Assembly (NCBI GenBank): GCA_018287875.1
Contig: JAGVVL010000022.1
Span: 372,001-436,000, forward strand
Direction: 5' to 3'
DNA from: Nigrospora sphaerica
Taxonomy: Eukaryota > Ascomycota > Sordariomycetes > Amphisphaeriales > Apiosporaceae
DNA length: 64,000 nt
A model generated the notes under the pieces. That model did not search any database and was not told the origin of the DNA. It was given only the letters and a program-made list of their open reading frames with translations. Below, in pieces: positions 33,901-46,104 of this stretch. The first letter of the stretch is position 1. Each line of letters begins with the position of its first letter. A program made the translations under genes and the position numbers.

Positions 33901-34029
33901 GTTCGAGTGTCCCATACATCTGCCCAGTACCCCTAGCCTGCCGTAGTCTTCCATCGACATAATCATAAACGGGCGGTTTCGCCTACTCCGTGGCGAAATC
34001 CATTTTCTTTTCACGCAGGCGCGATATCC

Positions 34030-34480
34030 AGAGTGAATAGTCGTCTTTGTGCCTCCGCCTATTGGTTGCTTGTTGCTGGGGAAAACAGCGGAGACTTGCG
34101 GTCGGCGTCTTCACGGATGCCTGCGCCCGCGCCGGGGGCATCGGGTGATTCGTGGGAAAGGAACGACGAAAACGGGATTCAGGCCACACCGACCGGCTTC
34201 GCATGTGGCCCCGGACGACATGGGGTTTCTCCCTTGGCCCTCAGAAAAGATTCAACGGTTTCCCCAGGCTAGACTGGCCCAATATCTTGCAGCCCAACAC
34301 ATGTTTTGCCACGCGCTCAACATAGCAGGCTCTGCTTCTCCGCACCTTTTTTGCCCGTCTACACTCCTGGAGCGGACGATGTCCCTCCATCAGGCCAAAG
34401 ATCGAGCACCCTGCGCTTGCGTACAGCCGCCCCAGGACGCCGGCCGCCCCGGGACGGGTCGCGACGATTCCAGTGGCAGT
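34030..34480 (+). repeat. Direct repeat within left arm, unit 1
   Basis: This unit aligns with 34795-35230 in the same orientation. Shared landmarks are GGTGAATAGTC(G/T)TCTTT, GGATGCCTGCGCCCGCGCC, GATTCGTGGGAAAGGA, AACGGGATTCA, TAGACTGGCC, and AAAGATC/GAAGATCCAG-type ends. The similarity continues weakly to about 34600/35400 (GACGATCTGTCTTGCG). No function recognised. Confidence 0.7.
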
Positions 34481-34794
34481 ATTTTGTTTGCAACGCGTGA
34501 ATCCTCACTACAAGCTTTTATTGGTTTCTTGAGACGCAAGCGCGGGTAGCTGGACGATCTGTCTTGCGCGGACGGCGTACTGGCTACGGGCAACGACCGC
34601 TGGAGAATGCGATACGGGGCCCCTTTCAGTACCGCTTCCCAGGCTTTTCGACGAATCAAAGCTAGCGACGACGAGCCCTGGAGTAAGACCGGTCGGGGTG
34701 CCCAGCGCATCCGTCCATCATCCATAGCCTACCGCAACCCTCGCTGAGCACAGCTGTAATCGAACTGCTTCACGTACCCCGTGGCAAAGTGTTC

Positions 34795-35230
34795 ATTGGC
34801 CAACGCAGATACGACCTCTAGGGTGAATAGTCTTCTTTATACACCTGCCCATTGGCTATCTGTCGCTAGGGGAAACAGCCGGGGGCTGTGGTTGGGGTAT
34901 CCACGGATGCCTGCGCCCGCGCCAGGGGCATCGAGCGATTCGTGGGAAAGGAGCAACGAGAACGGGATTCAACCCCAGTCTACTTTCGCATGAGCCTCAG
35001 ACGGCATGGAGGTGGGGAAGATCCTACGATTTGGCCACCATAGACTGGCCGGATGCCTTGCGGCACAATACGCGTTGCCATGCCCTCAACGTGTTACGTT
35101 CAGGTTGCCCGCATCTTGCTCTGCCCAGCTGCGTTCCTGGAACATACGCCGTCCTTCCCCCAGACAGGCCGAAGATCCAGTACCCTACACGCATTACCTA
35201 CAGCCACTCTAGGACGGGTCCATAATGAGT
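34795..35230 (+). repeat. Direct repeat within left arm, unit 2
   Basis: Second, diverged copy of the 34030-34480 unit. Both copies are also present, inverted, in the right arm (about 57400-58600), so the tandem duplication predates the arm duplication. Confidence 0.7.
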
Positions 35231-35899
35231 CCGGTGCTAACCCCTGTTTTACACACATGAACCCTCGCCAAGAGTTTTCGTTTGGTGTTTTTCCCCAAGA
35301 CGCAAGTGCGGGCAGCTAGACGATCTGTCTTGCGTGAACGCCGTCCTGGCCAAAGGCAATGGCCGCCGGACGATACAGGCCCTTTCCAGCACCGGATGCC
35401 CGGGCCATTGTCCTGGACACCAATCGCGGAACAATCCGAAGAGGGCCTCTGCCCGGCGGCCGAAAGATGACCCTTCCCCCCTACATCAACAATGGAAACG
35501 TGACCCATCGGCACCATGCGAGAGGGGCTCGGTGGCCCTATCTCGACAGCGTGCTTTCATGCAAAGACACCGGATCCTGCTTATGCTGTTCGCCAGTGTT
35601 GTAATCACAGGGTGCACAGATGCGCCGCCCCTGATCCCATAACCCCAGAAGACCCCCGTAGACGGCACTGCTTTCCCTTTGGCCTATACCACTGGCTTAC
35701 CCGCCCGCACCACCTGGCGGCTTGTTTACACTTGCCCGGACTGTTTCATGCACACGCCTCCGGCGCGTTCCTCCTTTCATCCCACAAGGCATGCGTTCTG
35801 CCTTGCCCCGAGCAAAATACCCGACAACCCCCGACGTTTCGACCACGTCGTCGACCACGTCGTCAACCACGTCCCGAAGCCGAGCGTGGCGAGCCCCCG

Positions 35900-36323
35900 A
35901 CTACAAGCCCGACAGACCGGTGCACAAGTGGAAGCCCGTAGAGGTCGCTTGCACGAGATGCCGCCCCAGACAGCGAAACGGGACGGCGAGAGGCCCGACC
36001 TCGGCGCTTGCCGCCAGCACCACACCAAGCGCGAGTACGACGACTGCGACCCCGATACGATGCCGCATGCGAATTTGAGACGGGAATACCAGCACCTCGT
36101 CGGGAAGGTGGCGGGCTACGTTCAGCTTCTCGAGCTGTTGCGGACCCGTCCAAAAGAGGAAGCTACTCTCATTCTTAAACAACTACGGGGAAACCGCAGT
36201 GCGCACGCCGTACTCGGCCTCATCAAGGAGGGGCGCCCGCCACTCGACGGCTCTAGTTTCCCTATACATCAGGAGATCGAATCGGCCCATACGAGTCTTC
36301 TTGGTGGACGGAACTCGTGCTGA
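35900..36323 (+). pseudogene. Zn2Cys6 transcription factor fragment with lost zinc ligands (left arm)
   Basis: VACTRCR is followed, after a one-base frameshift in CCCC at about 35963, by KRDGERPDLGACRQHHTKRE. With the frame joined, the spacing matches C-x2-C-x6-C-x6-C-x2-C-x6-C, but ligands 3, 4 and 6 are Arg, Leu and Arg. Downstream comes the coiled segment NLRREYQHLVGKVAGYVQLL and the ELLRTRPKEEATLILKQLRG block that follows the DNA-binding domain in a large group of fungal regulators. The frame ends at 36323 without the rest of a regulator. It can hardly bind zinc, so I call it a decayed fragment. Confidence 0.65.
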
Positions 36324-37237
36324 TCGTCGATGACGCGTTGCACCTCGGCCAATGCCCTGGGTAGTGTCGGTTTTCAACCACCCCGTTTTCATTGGCGGTT
36401 GTTCCTGTCCTTGCTATAGTAGTACTTGATGTCCTTTTTATCTCAATGCCGCTGTAACTCCCTGGGTGTTGGCTACCCGGATGCCTGACGGAAGGAGCCA
36501 GCGGGAACAGAAGACGGGCCAGCGGCTGCTGACGCCTTGCATATCGACCATTGCCCTGCGGCTGAGAAGCGACGTCCGGGGTGTTCCAATGTTCCAGGGA
36601 GCTTTGTGTTCGTGGGCGGCCCATCAACCCTAGCCCCAGGCGTGCCGTCGTTAACGTAGCCGGCGCCGGTGGCGTTTTCAGTGTGGCGTGCAAGACCTGC
36701 CTAGCCTCTTTACGCCCGTTGGCACGAGACAATCTCTATTTCGAAACGGCCGACTGCGATGGGAATCTCGAGGAGTTCCCATGCCTGCCTCGAGGCCCAA
36801 TGCTTTCTTCACCTCCATACCCGGCTGCATGACGAGAACGGCAACCAACTGGTCGCAAATCAAGAGCGTTGATGTTCCTGACAACAGGGCCAACAACAGA
36901 GCCAACAACAGTTCCCGCCAGGCATCGAAGTAGCCAGGAAGCTGCCGGTACTCACCCACGGGCCCCACTGGTCAATTGCAATACAACAAAGCTCTCTTCT
37001 CCTATGCAACTTACATTCTCTGAAACCACTTAACATACGCATCCAAAACTCGCAACGCCCCTCGCCGACGCCCAGCCAGATGTAGCCCCCGAGTAAGGCT
37101 GCATCGTGCCCTATGTCTCTTTCGATATGGTTTACAGCCTCAGATCCACTTCAATAGAGCTGACTTGCTCGTAATTATTCCCTACTGAGAAGTGGTCAAC
37201 AATGTCCCACCCCATGGATTCTTGTTTGTTCGACCAT

Positions 37238-38014
37238 TCAGGGTTTTAACAGCTTAAAGGGAAACCCTCGCACCATTAAGCTGGGTCGGGGGCAGAAAAC
37301 TGGAACAGGTATCAAGGCAGTGGGATCGCGAGAGCCAACGTACAGTAGGGCCAAGGTCAGATCGCCATGGATACTGGCCTTCAGCGTCACCTCCACCTCG
37401 AGATTCAAGTCCAAGCGAAGTTTCATGCCGTTGTGTCCCTCGTCCCTGTGGCGGACCGTTTGCTGCTGCGGATTCTCCGGTGTAATCTCGCGTTGTATCT
37501 GCAAGTCCTGCTTCTCATCTAGGCTGTGCCTTCGTCTGTGACGAGATCTTACGTTTCTCTCCCCGTCGTCCGCTCCCTGGTCCACCCCCACGTATGTAGA
37601 CCAGTTGCGGGGCCTTCTAGCTCGGGGCCGCCTCCCCGGCATCTCTTGCATGGGCCGTAGCGGATCGCAGCGCGAGCGCCTTGGGTGCGACGGTGGTGAA
37701 GAGTCCTCAACCGCTGTTGCGGGATCGCTATTGACGAAAGTGTTTAGCTCGCCGCATCCTAGCTGCTTCTCGGCCTGGATCGAGGCATACTTTGCTTGTC
37801 TGGACTCGCCAGAAGTTTCCGCCTCCGTACAAGGAGCCCGCCGGCCCCCATCCCATTGGATTCCTGGCCGGTCGTCTGGAGTGTCGTTTTGCTGGAGGCT
37901 TGCACCCTCCTGGCGACGTTTAGTTATGTGCTGGCCTGGAAACGATTCGTTGAACGGTTCATAGCCACGCGTACCGTCGGCCTGGGAATCCCGTTGGTAG
38001 TACTCTGCATCCAT
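37238..38014 (-). CDS. Unknown fungal protein with LRLDLNLEVEVTLKA C-terminal motif (left-arm copy)
   Basis: An open frame of about 258 residues from the first in-frame ATG (38014), conserved without a single difference in length in the right arm (54608-55384). The N-terminal two thirds are hydrophilic, charged and probably disordered (KRRQEGASLQQNDTPDDRP; RRPRARRPRNW). A basic RSRHRRRHSLDEK patch precedes the C-terminal GMKLRLDLNLEVEVTLKASI and HGDLTLALL. I recall similar LDLNL(D/E)VE..LKA..HGD(L/V)TLAL endings in Sordariomycete proteins of unknown function, but cannot verify it here. Upstream in-frame codons continue 31 codons without ATG, so a further 5' exon is possible. Confidence 0.6.
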   Translation of the reverse strand: MDAEYYQRDSQADGTRGYEPFNESFPGQHITKRRQEGASLQQNDTPDDRPGIQWDGGRRAPCTEAETSGESRQAKYASIQAEKQLGCGELNTFVNSDPATAVEDSSPPSHPRRSRCDPLRPMQEMPGRRPRARRPRNWSTYVGVDQGADDGERNVRSRHRRRHSLDEKQDLQIQREITPENPQQQTVRHRDEGHNGMKLRLDLNLEVEVTLKASIHGDLTLALLYVGSRDPTALIPVPVFCPRPSLMVRGFPFKLLKP

Positions 38015-38477
38015 CAGATCCCGTGCTCGAGCTGTGTGATCTTCTGGCTCGGATGGCTTGCTATAAGGCGTGAGGAACGCCTTTGTTCTTGTATTACGAT
38101 ATGTCAAATTTCTCTTATCTGTCCTGACCTACGAGGATTATAAGGGTTGTTCTCTGCACCCATCCATTCGGTATTCCCGTCCTTCCCACTTCGCTTGCCA
38201 CATTGCACAAAGATAGAGGGAGCAATCCTCATCGAGATCACCCTGCCACCTTCCTCTCCACAAAACCCCTCCTAGCCACAGTCTCACTCCAGTGGGCAAG
38301 GCTTAACGCGCCACGACGAGTCCCTCTACAGTGGCCTTGACACGTTAGCGCTGACCAGAACCCTGGATTCTTTAGCGTGGTTCGACGTGAGGCGATTTCC
38401 TTAGCCGCGACCATACGTAGCTCCAAACCTTCGTCGCAGGGGGCGACAGTCCAGGTAGGGCTTAGAACTAAGGCAGC

Positions 38478-38648
38478 CTAGAAGGGACCAAGGCCAATGT
38501 TGGTGGTTTCAGCGTTTCCAGCGCGGAATCCACCGTAAGGTAACCCAATTCCGCGACCATCGCCGGGACCTCGGAATTCAAAGTGATGTACAACCGGGGC
38601 ACCGGCGGTCATGACACCAGGGTTTCCTACAGAGCGACCAAACGACAT
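38478..38648 (-). CDS. Short Gly-rich reading frame, 56 residues (left-arm copy)
   Basis: It starts MSFGRSVGNPGV and ends with VHHFEFRGPGDGRGIG, then LPYGGFRAGNAETTNIGLGPF. The Gly/Phe patterned end looks like genuine coding sequence, perhaps the last exon of a longer gene. It is identical in the right arm (53974-54144). An in-frame stop lies 12 bases upstream of the ATG. I do not recognise the protein. Confidence 0.35.
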   Translation of the reverse strand: MSFGRSVGNPGVMTAGAPVVHHFEFRGPGDGRGIGLPYGGFRAGNAETTNIGLGPF

Positions 38649-39596
38649 ACATAGCTACATCAGGCACACGCCCTTTCCCCTCTCTGGCCGAACCCCTGAC
38701 GTGCGACGTGATCTTTGGCCAATGGGCCGACCAGAGTGGCAAGCAAGAGGGATTGGGCCAATGCTGCGGATGAGTAAACGACGCGCGCCCTTCCACGCTC
38801 TCACAGCAGAACCCAGAAGGGTACGGGACCACCGATTCAAACTCTCTAGGAATTCCACGTCTGTTCCGCCATTCAATGCCAAACAGGGAGCGTTGACCTA
38901 CAGCGAGAGACCCACGCCCCCTCTTGCGGTGTACGCCAACAGAGGCCATCACTGAACAGAAGCAGCCAGCTAAAGAATAACAACCCGGGGCATCATATTG
39001 TTGTTCACTATGAGATTTTTGGGGTGCTCTCAGAGTGGTTATGCGTGGTATGACCAGGTGTGACATGCCATCGGTCTCCGCGCAACGACAGTACGCATAC
39101 TAGCGAGGCCACACCGCAGACGACGCCACGGCAACATCCACCACGCCGGTGGCCTTCGGCGGGACCTTGAGATGGCTATCAGCAGGGCAAAGCATCAAGG
39201 ATCTCATCCTGATACCAATGGCGACCCAGCCGCACTTTCTGCCTATCTTGGCAACGTTAACGAATGACGTGTAAAGCGCCGTCCTGATTTCGACCCCATG
39301 AAACCTTCCACAGCCCACACCGTACAGGCCTGGATCATTCCATGGCCTACTACAAAAGCCAGCTAGTTCATGTTGACGACCAGGCTCAGACGGCCCATCA
39401 GAATGACGGCCGGTCTCTAGCACATGTTGTTGACCAAAACCCCTTCGTGCAATCGACCCCAGCGGGTTGGTGGACGCTATGCTTGCGTGCCCCCATCTCC
39501 CGAATACCGCATCTTGGCAGGCCCCTCGCCCTACCCTCTACGTAGCGATGTCCCGATCCCATTAAACCGACGAACCAGGACAGCCGTACTGTCTAC

Positions 39597-42500
39597 CAAG
39601 AAGACGTAGGATATTCTCTATTCCTAATATTGCCACCGCCATGCGAGTCTCCAGCACCTCCCATGATTGCTTCTGCCATATGGGCCTTTGGGATCTTTGA
39701 TGGCTGCTTTCTGGTCTAGTGGTTTCTTTAGCTCCGCTACTTTCTTTAGCTCTGCTGCGGCCATATCGAGTTTAATAATAGTCCTACAGGCCCCCTCGTC
39801 CACGACCAGTAGTGTCTTCTGCTTTGCAGTTTACTTAGGCAGCGACAAAACATGGGTAACCGCTAAATGCATTTCTGCCTGAGAGCCTAGCGTTTCAGAT
39901 TGCTAAACATTACCGCCCCTTCCGCGGATGGATTGGTTTCGTCCTCCTTTTGTCACGGCGTGTTCGTTGTCTCTGGAACCGAAAGCTCTGAATTCTTGGT
40001 CTTTCAGTCATCAATCATTCTTCAGTGTTGCCGCGAACCCACATGTCAGGGTGGGAGACGTGTATGTAGAGCAACCATGTGGCGCGATGGACACTGGAGG
40101 GAATCCCTTTTCTTGATATTCCTTGCACATCCAGAAAATAGACACCAGTCTGTACCACTACGTCTGAACCCTTACAAGTACCCCGCGACCACAAAGGCAG
40201 AGGCTATGCTGTTTCTAAAAATCGACCGATCGGATCTTGCGCTCGCGTATCGTTTGGATGAGCCAGCGGCGGATGTCCTCGAACCCCCGCGTGACGACCG
40301 TTCACTGCATTTCGGTCGACCAAACACTCCCTTTTAGCAGGCTAGCTCGGGACCGTTAACATGCTGGATAAGACGAAAAGATATGACCAACGTTGATCGG
40401 CCATTACATGCCAGGAATCTTGATGTAAAGACCGCGAGACCATATCCAGATCGATTGGGTCTGGAGCGGAATACACCCCATCTTTCGCCCGCTAGAAAAT
40501 CTACCCACTACCGTTCATGACCTGACCAGCACACCAGCAGTCGGACGATGTATCATTTCCACCACCTCAACGTACCCAAGCTTCAGCCTTTTCCGATTCA
40601 TCTTGGAAAACCCATCAACACTCAGTAACCCCATTTCAAGAGACAATCATAAGAAGTCCGTACTCAAATGGCCGAACTATAAAACATACAAGGGACGGAT
40701 TACCCTATGTGTAGCTACCAGGCCTTCTTCCACTTTCCACACTTCACCTTCCATATCCACACTCCGCATTCCGTGGTGCCTCTTCCATTTCACATGGATA
40801 TTTCAGGTCGTCTGATGGTCATCTGGGATTCAGGCTTTACCGATACGGCCCGGACCCCGGTGGACGGTCACGGTGTGTGTTGTCGCTGATGCAGTTTCCT
40901 TTTTTCGTAGTTGGAAGGATAGTATTTTCCCGTAGGTGTAAGGATGGGGTGAGTCACACTAGGGACATAGGTCGCCACAGGCGTGCTGCCATTGACAGTC
41001 ATGGTGGGAGGGGTTGCCGATAGGGCGGGGTTAGTAAACGCTAGAGGGAAATGCAGCATTGCTGGTCGAGGCTCGTGCGCTGAAGTGGAAGGCGCGGATT
41101 TTGTCTGATTTTGCTGTGCGTCTAACGAACTGGTGTGTGAAGCTTGTTGAATCGATCGCTCTTGTGCTCTGCAAGCATCGGCGTGAAAGGGTGCCCACGG
41201 TAGAGCCGGTCCTGGTCCTCGTGGAAAGGGAAGTAGCCGCTGTCAGTGAGAATTTGACTGTCAGTGAATGAACATTATATGTAAACAGTAGATAAGGGTG
41301 GTTAGCTACAGCTAATCGCCAGGTCGTCGGAGTACTAGAATTGACGCTTTTGTCGGGTTCAGGGAACTGGGAATGGCTAGGGCCGGTTCAGGCAACGAAG
41401 GTGCACAACTCACCCCGGAAGATCGCCTCTCGCCGACAATGGGGTGGGTGGGGTAAGAATAATCGACATATCGTCGTTGGTGACTCTGGTCGGGGTTGGC
41501 AGCTCTATAGCAATGGGACGGCTGCGGGCGGGGAGCTGGGCGAATCTGGTGGTTACCAAGAGGCGATTCAGTATCAGCCTCAGCGTCAGACGGTGCACAT
41601 AGATCCGGGCCTTTGTCAACCACATCCTACGAATGGATTAACGTACCGGGTATTTTCATGTGCATATCGCCAGGTTGCCGTCTCGTTGATGAAGAGTACG
41701 ATGGCGGTTCAAAATGGCCGACTTACTGCTGCCATGTATGCATTCACTTTCTCAGTGTCTGTAACCAAGGAAGAAGCAGCAGCGGCTAGCGTCGATCGCC
41801 CGTACAAAAGCGAGCCTATTCGTCGTAATTAGCCGTAAACACTCTATATACGCAGTGGAAAATGCCATCTGGTGAAGCGGATAGCAGGGTTTTGGGACTG
41901 GCCAGCGTAGGCTCTTTGGTGATAATACCCAGGAAATCTGGGGGGGGGGGCGCATGCGGATATTAGACGTCTGGCGTGCGCTGTGTAGTCAGGGTGGTGG
42001 GGGCGACAGTGGTATGGGTCCGAGTACGAGAGCTGGGGCGCGAGGCGCTTACCTTTCGGTCGCTATTTATCTTTACGCGGATTGTGTAGCTGGAGAACCT
42101 AACAACAAGACCAAGCGACGGGTAGCCTCCCGTTCTCGAGTGGTTCACTTCTCGACCTGGACCGTTGCCGGGCGCAAAGTCTCCACTGCCAATTTGTTGA
42201 ACTGGACCGAGGAGGCCCGTTTCGGGGACGAACGAATCTTCTTGGGGATCCGGCGTTTGTCTCCTGGGGGCGCCTGTTATCCTTGCCACCACGGAGTGGA
42301 CGGCGAGGGGTTGGCTTCTTAGCAAAGTAACGGAGAGGTGAAGGCTGGGATGCAAGAGCAAGCGGAAGAAGGACGGACATGGAAAAAAGTAAGTCGGCGG
42401 GCGTGGGCCTGAGATGTACAAGAAGCGGATAGAGTGGCTGTGGCCTGGCAGAAGTCCGTCTGAATCCCAGCAGCTCTATCAAAAAGAGAGGATTCTGCGA

Positions 42501-43785
42501 GGCCGATGTATTTATTGATCGATGGACTAGGGTACGAATGTTCCTACATGACATGAAGCTGACGGTTCCGCCGCCACCTAGGGCCAGCCGTAGTGTTTAG
42601 TGGGCAAGATAGCCTGCAGCCAATGCCATAAGGTTTTGGGGCCGTGACAACGGCGCTGGTTCCATTTCGCTACGTAACAACAACCCAGCGTTGACACGCT
42701 GAACTGGTGATGATTCACAGAAAAACATCTGCCTCTTGTCATAAGAAGGGATATTCCGGGCATGCTACTCGATCTGTTTCAAAGGATTCAAAATACAAGG
42801 CCGTCATTAGCATAGGCAACATCATACTGTTGGCTCCCAAGTTGCTCTACCCCAACTTACGTCAAAACTGGTGGGATTGGTGGCGGCACAAAAAAGCAAT
42901 GGCCTATTAATAGAGCCCTCGTTCGCCAGAAGGTAGATGCCCTTTTCTGTAAGAGCTATCGCATTATGTGGGATGTCAGCTGAAAGTCGTCGCGATGGCT
43001 GTCCACGTAGTGCGTTGCTGGTCGATATTCTGTTCCATCTAACCGAGCAGTGGTTGGAATGTCTAATTCAGGCTGAAACCCCCGATGAGTTGCTGTGGGG
43101 ACCTTTTTAACATCGATAGGCTGTGCATCAGGGCGACTGGATATCTGCCAAGGTGGACGACGAAGCGTTGGTGCCCAGCAGCTTCCGGCTCTGATGGCCA
43201 ACAATTGAGCATGGAAGCAATATACCTGTATCGGGCTTCACGAACCCTATCTAAAGTTTTCTGGAGAAGCAATGGCAGTACACGGCTGACCTGCAAGGTG
43301 TTGCAACAGGTCTGGACCAACACAGACAGTGGCATAAAGTAAAAGGTTCGGGAATGATCTACCAATGGAGCACTGCACTATAAGGGCTACCCCGCAGAGG
43401 ACCAAGCTGCGACCGTAACATATCGTCTGCAGATTCACATGATCGCCGACGTGCTCAAGCAGAGGAAACCTAATTAGAGATAATCTTTCACACCATGCCA
43501 TGATCAAAAACTGTATCGGTTCAGTATGTTTGGTTTTATGGGAAGTACCTTCACACATTGGCGCTGCCTCATCCAAAGATTATATCTTTACTTTGGCTAC
43601 CGCTCACGTTGTTTCGCCAACCGATCGATCAGTCCGCATTAAGCTACACTTGAGCAAGCTCTCATTCTGAGTTCGCCCTCAGACCGTTGTCTAACAACTT
43701 ACGGGCGATTTCCACGTCCGATATATAGTGATGTTGCCCTCTTTTCAACAACACTTTGAAACGGCAGCTTCATCTCAGGAGCGCT
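39597..43785. other. Left part of the unique spacer, no intact gene recognised
   Basis: Apart from the kinase-like fragment at 40140-40335 I recognise nothing. Minus-strand frames around 39640-39830 are rich in Lys, Ala and Glu (KLDMAAAELKKVAELKKPL), possibly a decayed coiled-coil or transposase tail. A poly-G tract of 10 is at 41941. Base composition is clearly less GC-rich than in the arms. Confidence 0.4.
40140..40335 (+). pseudogene. Fungal kinase-like protein fragment (copy B)
   Basis: The plus strand reads YPATTKAEAMLFLKIDRSDL, then ALAYRLDEPAADVLEPPRDD and LHFGRP, ending in TAG. This aligns block by block with copy A (NVITTGEAMVFLKMVCSDPT; LAYHMAEPAVEVFAHPRDGP; CTAVGRP). Only this middle segment is found; no kinase domain follows on the same strand. 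It is a short relic of the same family, sitting 0.5 kb inside the spacer. Confidence 0.65.
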
Positions 43786-46104
43786 ATGAAGACCACGTCT
43801 TCCACCCTACAGGGAGAATCGCGGGATTCCACGATGCATGTGTTTTATGCTTCTCCGTCACGCATGCAACAACCAGGCTACACCCACCAAGGGCCCCAAT
43901 ATCCTGTGCGCCCGCCCCAGACACCCCAAATACTAGTCCAAATAGAGACTACTAGAAAGACGAAGAAGAGGGCATATCGCGCCTCACATGTAAGTACAAA
44001 ACGTACTACCTCTGTATGGTCACGCTAATGATGGCTGAAGGCGTGCAAGAGTTGTAGGAGATTAAAAGCCAAATGCGACGAGAAGAATCCTTGCTATAAC
44101 TGCCGCCAGAAAGGATATGACTGCGAGTATAACGAGCTACCTTCTCACGGGTAAGGGTTCTTCACGGACAGCACCTATTTAATTGTTAATTGAGAGATAG
44201 GAAAGACGCGATCCGGAAGAACTTGGAAATCTTGAAGAACACCGTGCACGCAAATCAAACATGTACAAAAAAGGAGCTACGATACCTTGGAGAGCAACTG
44301 CGACGTTTGCAGGAGAGCCAAAAACCGGAATCAGAGACCGTCTCACACGACAAGAGCAGTGCTCTGCGGCGGCAGCACAAGACCGACGATGAGCATGCTT
44401 TCAGAACGGCTATCAAACCTGCACAACACGGAGCGATACAGAATCACATTGCGCCTTCCGAATTGAGGCCGCCACCGTGTATCCCCAGGGAGAGCCACGG
44501 GGGAAGTCTCTACAGCCATGCTGCAAATCGAAAGCGGTGCCAGGTCCACACCCTCATGAACCCTGAGGTGTATTACCCCGACTCATCCCAAAATTTCTCC
44601 TTCCAAGAGAGGGAAGTATTGAGCCACGCCCAACGCTTCAAATCGGATATTCTTGGTATGTATCCTATCCTGCCATTCGAAGAAGTTGACCATCGGGTTG
44701 GAACATTTTTGCAAGAAGAACTGCACCGGGCAACCAGTCCACACATCGTGCCATCGGGCCGTAGTATCCAAAGTGTTCTGGCGCTGTCTACACTCGCACT
44801 TGGTGAGCTATGCCTCTATAGAGACACCATACCAACTGTGGCTCACGGACGAGACGCTGGTGTCAAGGCCACAGAAATGCCTGGGTACCGATACTTCAAA
44901 ATGGCCGCAGACGCGATTGCTGTCAACGAACACACCGCGGATGGCCTCTTCACCTGGTTCTTCCTGGGCTTGTACCAATGGCTTCTCGGCCGGGTGGACG
45001 AGAGTTGGGCGCATATTGACAACGCCAGCCGGATCGTGCTACTTCACTTCCATCCGTAAGTGTGCAGCCCAAATCCTATTCTTCTCATGCTCATATCACA
45101 CAGAGTCTTGCAGCGTCTGGCTGAAGGCGCAAGGACTCCGGAGGACAACCAGCTAAGCCTTACATTTTGGGCATGCTTCGAGCTTGAAAGGTGGCCGACC
45201 TTTTGCACCGGATTTGTCAGCCTGCTAATGAATATAGCGAGATTTTGGCCCAAATGCCCTTCTGCCAAGGCAAATTGCACGATCATGAAGCTTGCCTGCC
45301 CCTTCCTCGGAAGACAGCGGCTACAGCATGTGCCAGCTCTGCTATGCAAAAGTATTGGGCATACCTCTATCTTCGCATTCAGTCGAGGGCTGTTTCTAGG
45401 CTGTCACTACAAACCGAACCACTGGGACAGTTCGTGACAGATGTGCAACCTTTTTGGAGCCGCTTCTATGGCTTCCTACAGGATTGAAGCTGGAATATTC
45501 CTCAGGGGATGACGATCCCCTCGACGCCCGCTTACGGGCTCAGTATTGGGAAATCCAAGTCGATATCCACCAACCGTTCATCTCATTCTGTCTGGATCCT
45601 AACGCTTCGTTGGAGGGCTATCCAAACGACATGCCTCCGTCTGAATTCTTCAATCTTGTTGACAAGTTAGGAATCATGGTTCCACGGGGCATTCGTCGCG
45701 ATGCCTTTTGAGATGCATATTCTACGCTCATCGCGGAATTCATGCTATGGTAGAGCGCGCCCGAGTGGTTCACAGCCTTCATCTCGGGCATCGCCTACTC
45801 ATAGCAAACGTTTCCACTCTCGTCCAACGGTGAGCGGTCGTCTCGCTGACTCAAGGTTGGTGTTACGCTAACACCCTACAGGGAATACAAAAACATTTGT
45901 CTCCTGCATCAATGCAATCGAGATCCGGTCCTGTCAAAGTTTATCGATTCAGCAACTTTGTTCCGACTTTCTAATCGCACACTTGAGTTGCTAAGGCGGT
46001 CCAATTCGCCAAATCTGCAAGATATGATTGCAATTGCTGAAGGGGCTCGAACACGAGGAGAAACAGCAGCTTCCAGGAACGAGAACGGCCAACACTGGAA
46101 CTGA
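43786..46104 (+). CDS. Zn2Cys6 transcription factor, five or more exons, three frameshifts
   Basis: Exons: 43786-43989, 44041-44150, 44201-45055, 45104-45829 and 45882-46104, with introns of 48-52 nt. Exon 2 carries the binuclear cluster C-KS-C-RRLKAK-C-DEKNP-C-YN-C-RQKGYD-C (C-x2-C-x6-C-x5-C-x2-C-x6-C). The middle shows the regulatory half of fungal regulators (SDILGMYPILPFEEVDH, NASRIVLLHFHP, FWACFELER, RLRAQYWEIQVDIHQPFI). The end reads CNRDPVLSKFIDSATLFRL. Exon 4 has three frame breaks, near 45193 (GG), 45483 (GG) and 45684 (GGGG). Each is cured by one extra G and the homology then runs on, so the gene may be intact. It would be a nuclear DNA-binding regulator with unknown targets. No biosynthetic genes are next to it. 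Confidence 0.75.

Larger units (their letters stand above)
28637..39596 (+). repeat. Left arm of giant inverted repeat (~10.96 kb)
   Basis: Position x here pairs with about 92637-x at the outer end and 92623-x at the inner end of the right arm. Landmark frames, punctuation and flanking bases match throughout. By eye I found 17 indel sites and two clear internal substitutions (32531 G against A; 29867 G against A). Identity is lost at 39585-39596. The outer limit is unknown because the partner of bases left of 28637 lies beyond the window. The arm is visibly more GC-rich than the spacer. Confidence 0.95.

Noticed and set aside
28637..39596. Arm as a complete large transposon with a captain or transposase gene
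   Set aside because: No tyrosine recombinase, DDE or reverse transcriptase motifs were found in the visible arm, and its outer end is outside the window.
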